Origin: Absidia repens
Taxonomy: Eukaryota > Mucoromycota > Mucoromycetes > Mucorales > Cunninghamellaceae
DNA: 64,000 nt
Assembly (NCBI GenBank): GCA_002105175.1
Contig: MCGE01000024.1
Span: 496,001 to 560,000, forward strand
Reading direction: 5' to 3'
Shown: in pieces, positions 60,731 to 64,000 of the stretch
How positions within the stretch are numbered: the first letter of the stretch is position 1
Layout of the letters: each line of letters opens with the position of its first letter
Made by a program: the position numbers and the translations under genes
Notes under the pieces: generated by a model
Database searches by the model: none
The model's input: the letters and a program-made list of their open reading frames with translations, nothing else
Told to the model about the DNA's origin: nothing

Positions 60731-62499
60731 CTATAAATCTACATTATCAGGCTGGGCAACAATAAAGTCATGCACTGTTTTATTTGTCACTTCCAAAAAT
60801 CGGCCTGTGCAACTCCCCGGCTTTTGGTCTATGATTTGATACAATAACGTAAAAAATAAAAATAAAAAAGCAGTTTGTTAAATCAGGAAATACATGTTGT
60901 CTGTTTTTTAAAAAAAAAAAACGCTTTACCGAAGGAAGCGCCAGGATCACAATAACATTTTCCATAAGTCAACCAGTGTGGTTCAGTAGGACAATGTTCA
61001 AAGTCATCATGCTTGTACCCAATATCATAGAACCAATGAACATCATTTCGACGTAACATCAAAGAAGCCGCAATGGAATGGACTGGTGCATCGCCCCATC
61101 TATTATTCCATATTCATAATAAAAAATAAAAAAACACTAAGTATAAGCAAACTTGAACAAAAATCGCCTTTTAAATTACCTTTCGTAGAAGAATCCCCCT
61201 TGCTTGTCCAGATGGTTGAAGTAAGCTCTATATCCTGGTGAGCGCACGAATTCCATGGACGCAATCTATATGTATATATCAGTTATTCATTGCGATAAAA
61301 ACACAAAAGTATCAAATAGATGAGATTCACCTACTTCAAAGTTGCTCCAAAAATGACACATGTTGTAAGACAGGCCATTGTCTTGAGTCACAAATGGAAA
61401 TAAGCTGTCGGGTCGAGTTCTTGGGTAGATATATTGTGGATGACTTTTTGCAAATTCCACTGTGGTTTGCCAAAGAGTAGGTACTGTTGCACTGAGTTCT
61501 TCCAACGCCAACGTGAACCCTAATTTTTTTTTTTTTTTCAGAAGAAAATAAAGAGAATCAATCTTTGGTGTGGTCGCGACAGTAGCATGAATTTTCCAAA
61601 AGAGTTACCTTACCATATTTCAAATCACGGTCCTTCATCACTTTGAATGGGTCGTAATCGATATCACAAGAGAATTTGACACCAGGTTCCACACGCCTAA
61701 ATAGTGAGTTATTCAAACATACACATACACATACATGTAAAAGACAAAAGTAAGTGAGTTTATATATCATACACATCTTACCTCTCCCTCCCCCTATGCC
61801 CAAGTATATTTCCCTTCCTTACCAGTAGTAGTCTAGATCGTCCAATAAAGGATGTAAAAAAAAGAACCCGGATTGATATCGACACATATGCCTGTAGCTT
61901 TCACTTCCACCGTAAACTACCCCGTCCGCAGCCATTTTCATTCGGCATTCCTCGGCATAAGTTTGGTTGATCCAGGTAGGGTAGCTCCAATGTTCGTTAG
62001 GTACCAAACCATAGTGGGTAGGGGCGCTCGTCATGATACGCGTCAGTTGAATGAATTCGTCTGTAAATGGTTCTTCGTTCAAGAAAATCCAGGGGTAGTT
62101 GTATTTGTGATTGAAACGATCTTCCAAGTATTGCATGGATGATTTCATAGCATACAGCTCACTATTCCGCACAAGGACGACAAAAGCGCCCTTAACACGT
62201 TCAGGCTGGGTGGGAGTTTGTTTCAACATATCCGCTTTCGGTAAAAGGTGGCGTTTTGATTCATCTGTGTCGATTTGCTGCTTAGGAATATATACCGTGG
62301 GATCTTGTTTTACTTTCTTCAAAAGGAGGTTGTAACATTCTTGAGAGGAATGACAAGGATCAATGGCTTGGGAAGAAATGCGATGAAAAGTGGGGGAGAA
62401 AAATAAAATCAAAATAAATAAAAACCCCGCCAATACAACCAATAAGGAGAGTTGGGTTCCTGGGCGAGATAATGAGCATTGTCGACCGGGGCGAAACAT
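60731..62499 (-). CDS. GT15 alpha-1,2-mannosyltransferase (Kre2/Mnt1/Ktr family)
   Basis: Golgi type-II membrane enzyme that adds alpha-1,2-mannose from GDP-mannose to O- and N-glycans. Exons 62499-61823, 61696-61614, 61519-61335, 61265-61180, 61099-60930 and 60828-60731 give 432 residues, a normal family length. A short cytosolic tail and signal anchor (about 17-36, LSLLVVLAGFLFILILFFSP) precede the stem. Family signatures are KGAFVVLVRNSEL, YPWIFLNEEPFTDEF, RYQSGFFFLHPLL, EPGVKFSCDIDYDPF, and YNMCHFWSNFEI with the conserved Glu (about 315) across an exon junction. HWFYDIGYKHDDF and the C-terminal CYCDPGASFDQKPGSC follow. A second GT15 gene follows on the same strand upstream (62865 onward). 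Confidence 0.93.
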
Positions 62500-62864
62500 G
62501 AGAGGGACTATAGAACGAAAAAATAAAAATAAAAATAAATAAATAAAAATTATAAAGATGTGATGATATAAATATGATGTAAATCAAACATCAAGACTAT
62601 AATGTCAGAGAAGACAGAAAAAAGAAAATGGTCCGAATGGATGATAACAAAGTATACGAGAACATTCCGTAGCAATATTGAAGAATGGCGGGGTGCTCTC
62701 GGATGAAAATCCAATCTGAAAGCCAAAAAACTTATTCATTCAAAAAAAAAAAAAGACTTTTGTACATTATACCAGCATCCCTGAAATTCCGCCCTTTATT
62801 CAATCAATACTTTGAATGCTGCGTTGCTTCTTTGTAAGTAATAAAAATGGACACCAACCAAAAA

Positions 62865-64000
62865 TCACGCTTGTTTATTTTCCATTTGTGACATGATAAA
62901 TCGGGCCGTATCCACAATTGATAATGGATTAATATATTGTAAAAATCGAATGGAGCAGCTGCCTACATCGAACACTATTTGCAAATACATTATATACGTT
63001 ATAGATAATGTTGATGACATTCATAACATGAGGAATTCTAATCTGATGAACCTTACCATCATTTTCACGAGTATCACAAGCACATTTATTTATATACTCA
63101 ATGTTTAATGGGCAGTGAGATACAAATCCATCCTTCTGCAGTCCAATTTCATTGAAAAACTCGATCTTATCGGTATTTAAAAACATGGCAATCACCATGG
63201 TGCGATACACTGAATCTGTCAACCTAAAAAAACAAAACCCCAATATAAATTATCCCATCCATCATTTCTTTTTTTTTTTTTGGTTGGGTTTTACTTTTCA
63301 TAAAAGAAAGCCCCTTGATGGTCCATGTGCGCAAAAAAATGTTGGTGCTGAACCGATTTTAAAAATTGTACATCCATGATTTCAAACAGCGACCAAAAAT
63401 GGCAGGAATTATAACCATGTCGTTCTATCATAGCTTGCATGATAGTCTGATCCTGTGGAAGTACTTGATACGTTGCATAACTATTCATGTAATTTTTAGT
63501 CATTTTCCAAATAGCTTCTGTCGCTTTTTGTTCTTGGTATCTTCTCGTCACTGCGAAGCCGTACGTTTTGTTGTTCCTGACCATTTTTTCAAACGGATCA
63601 TCCTCAACATCCGTCATATGACAAGAAAATGACATCCCAGGTTCAATCCTCCATATATAGTTGACATTATTAAATAGGGGATGGTGATAAAATAAACCTG
63701 ATTGATACCTAAATCCATAAAGTAAAATAAAATAAAATAAAATAAATGCGGAGTTTGATCAATGGCTTGGACGCATAATAAAGAATAATTGGGTTATACA
63801 TTACCTCTTCATTTGCAAAACAGAGATATCTTCTTGAGTAGTGTCAGAATTTCCCATGCTTTTCTTTAGCTTATCCAAATTTATCCAGGACGGGTATGCA
63901 TATGCTTCAGGATCAATCTTTCCATAAAAAACGGGTCCAGACGGGATAGAAGAGGTATATTTGATGAAGTCCTCCGTGAAACCCTCCGCGCATAAAAGTA
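62865..64000 (-). CDS. GT15 mannosyltransferase paralogue, partial (5' end outside the window)
   Basis: Same family as the gene at 60731, cut at the window edge. Visible exons are 64000-63805, 63708-63295, 63223-63057 and 62974-62865. They code in order for EGFTEDFIKY, AYAYPSWINL, RYQSGLFYHHPLF, RIEPGMSFSCHM, YNSCHFWSLFEI with the conserved Glu, QGAFFYEK, CACDTREND and a tail FDVGSCSIRFLQ. The intron after EPG...CDIDYDPF in the neighbour is missing here, and that segment reads CHMTDVEDDPFEKM, so the usually conserved acidic CDIDYDPF block is altered. Sequence identity to the neighbour looks low for adjacent paralogues, implying an old duplication. The spacer 62500-62864 holds nothing else recognisable. 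Confidence 0.85.

Overview
This window looks like nuclear DNA of a filamentous early-diverging fungus, most likely Mucoromycota (Mucorales-like). The evidence is intron-rich genes with short GT-AG introns (mostly about 50-120 bp), AT-rich spacers, very long T/A homopolymers, CT-rich leaders before start codons, AATAAA signals after genes, and fungal protein families such as GT15 mannosyltransferases, secreted GH3 beta-glucosidases and a fungal LIM protein. The organism assignment is inference. There are no operons, rRNAs or CRISPR arrays, and I could not support a tRNA. All exon structures were read by eye from splice signals and reading-frame continuity.

Layout. 0.5-17.7 kb is a dense housekeeping block: indoleamine 2,3-dioxygenase (+), mitochondrial ClpX (-), the H/ACA snoRNP protein Nhp2 (+), GAPDH (-), an ARS2/SERRATE homologue (+) and mitochondrial ribosomal protein uL2m (-). 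18.8-29.2 kb is a run of plus-strand genes: a four-LIM-domain protein, an ER thioredoxin-fold protein ending in RDEL (its frame is broken by one base in an A-run), a Nup98-type nucleoporin, and directly behind it a free-standing Nup96-type nucleoporin. 29.9-32.5 kb has two minus-strand genes: a short charged protein I do not recognise, and an SHD1 + F-box-like + Cys-rich protein. 34.1-44.3 kb holds two GH3 beta-glucosidase genes in tandem, with the same 14-exon architecture. 44.5-58 kb is repeat-rich and gene-poor, with one unrecognised basic, probably nuclear protein gene (53.7-56.1 kb). 58.4-64 kb has an Lnt-like carbon-nitrogen hydrolase/acyltransferase and two adjacent GT15 mannosyltransferase genes, the second cut by the window end.

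Two things stand out. First, Nup98 and Nup96, which many eukaryotes make as one self-cleaving precursor, are here two neighbouring genes. The Nup98 reading frame stops at the position where the cleavage bond would be, and the catalytic His is replaced. Second, a dispersed repeat family (about nine copies, both orientations) looks transcription-unit-like. One fixed end carries a CCGC...CACGTG motif followed by a pyrimidine tract, the body has a strongly conserved core, and successive AATAAA signals lie in the same orientation. The motif at its fixed end resembles a motif found 115-190 bp before the start codons of several ordinary genes in the window.

The genes do not form a single pathway. 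Loose links are mitochondria (ClpX, uL2m), RNA/RNP biology (Nhp2, ARS2), the nuclear pore (Nup98, Nup96) and the secretory pathway/cell surface (RDEL protein, GH3 enzymes, GT15 enzymes, Lnt-like membrane enzyme).
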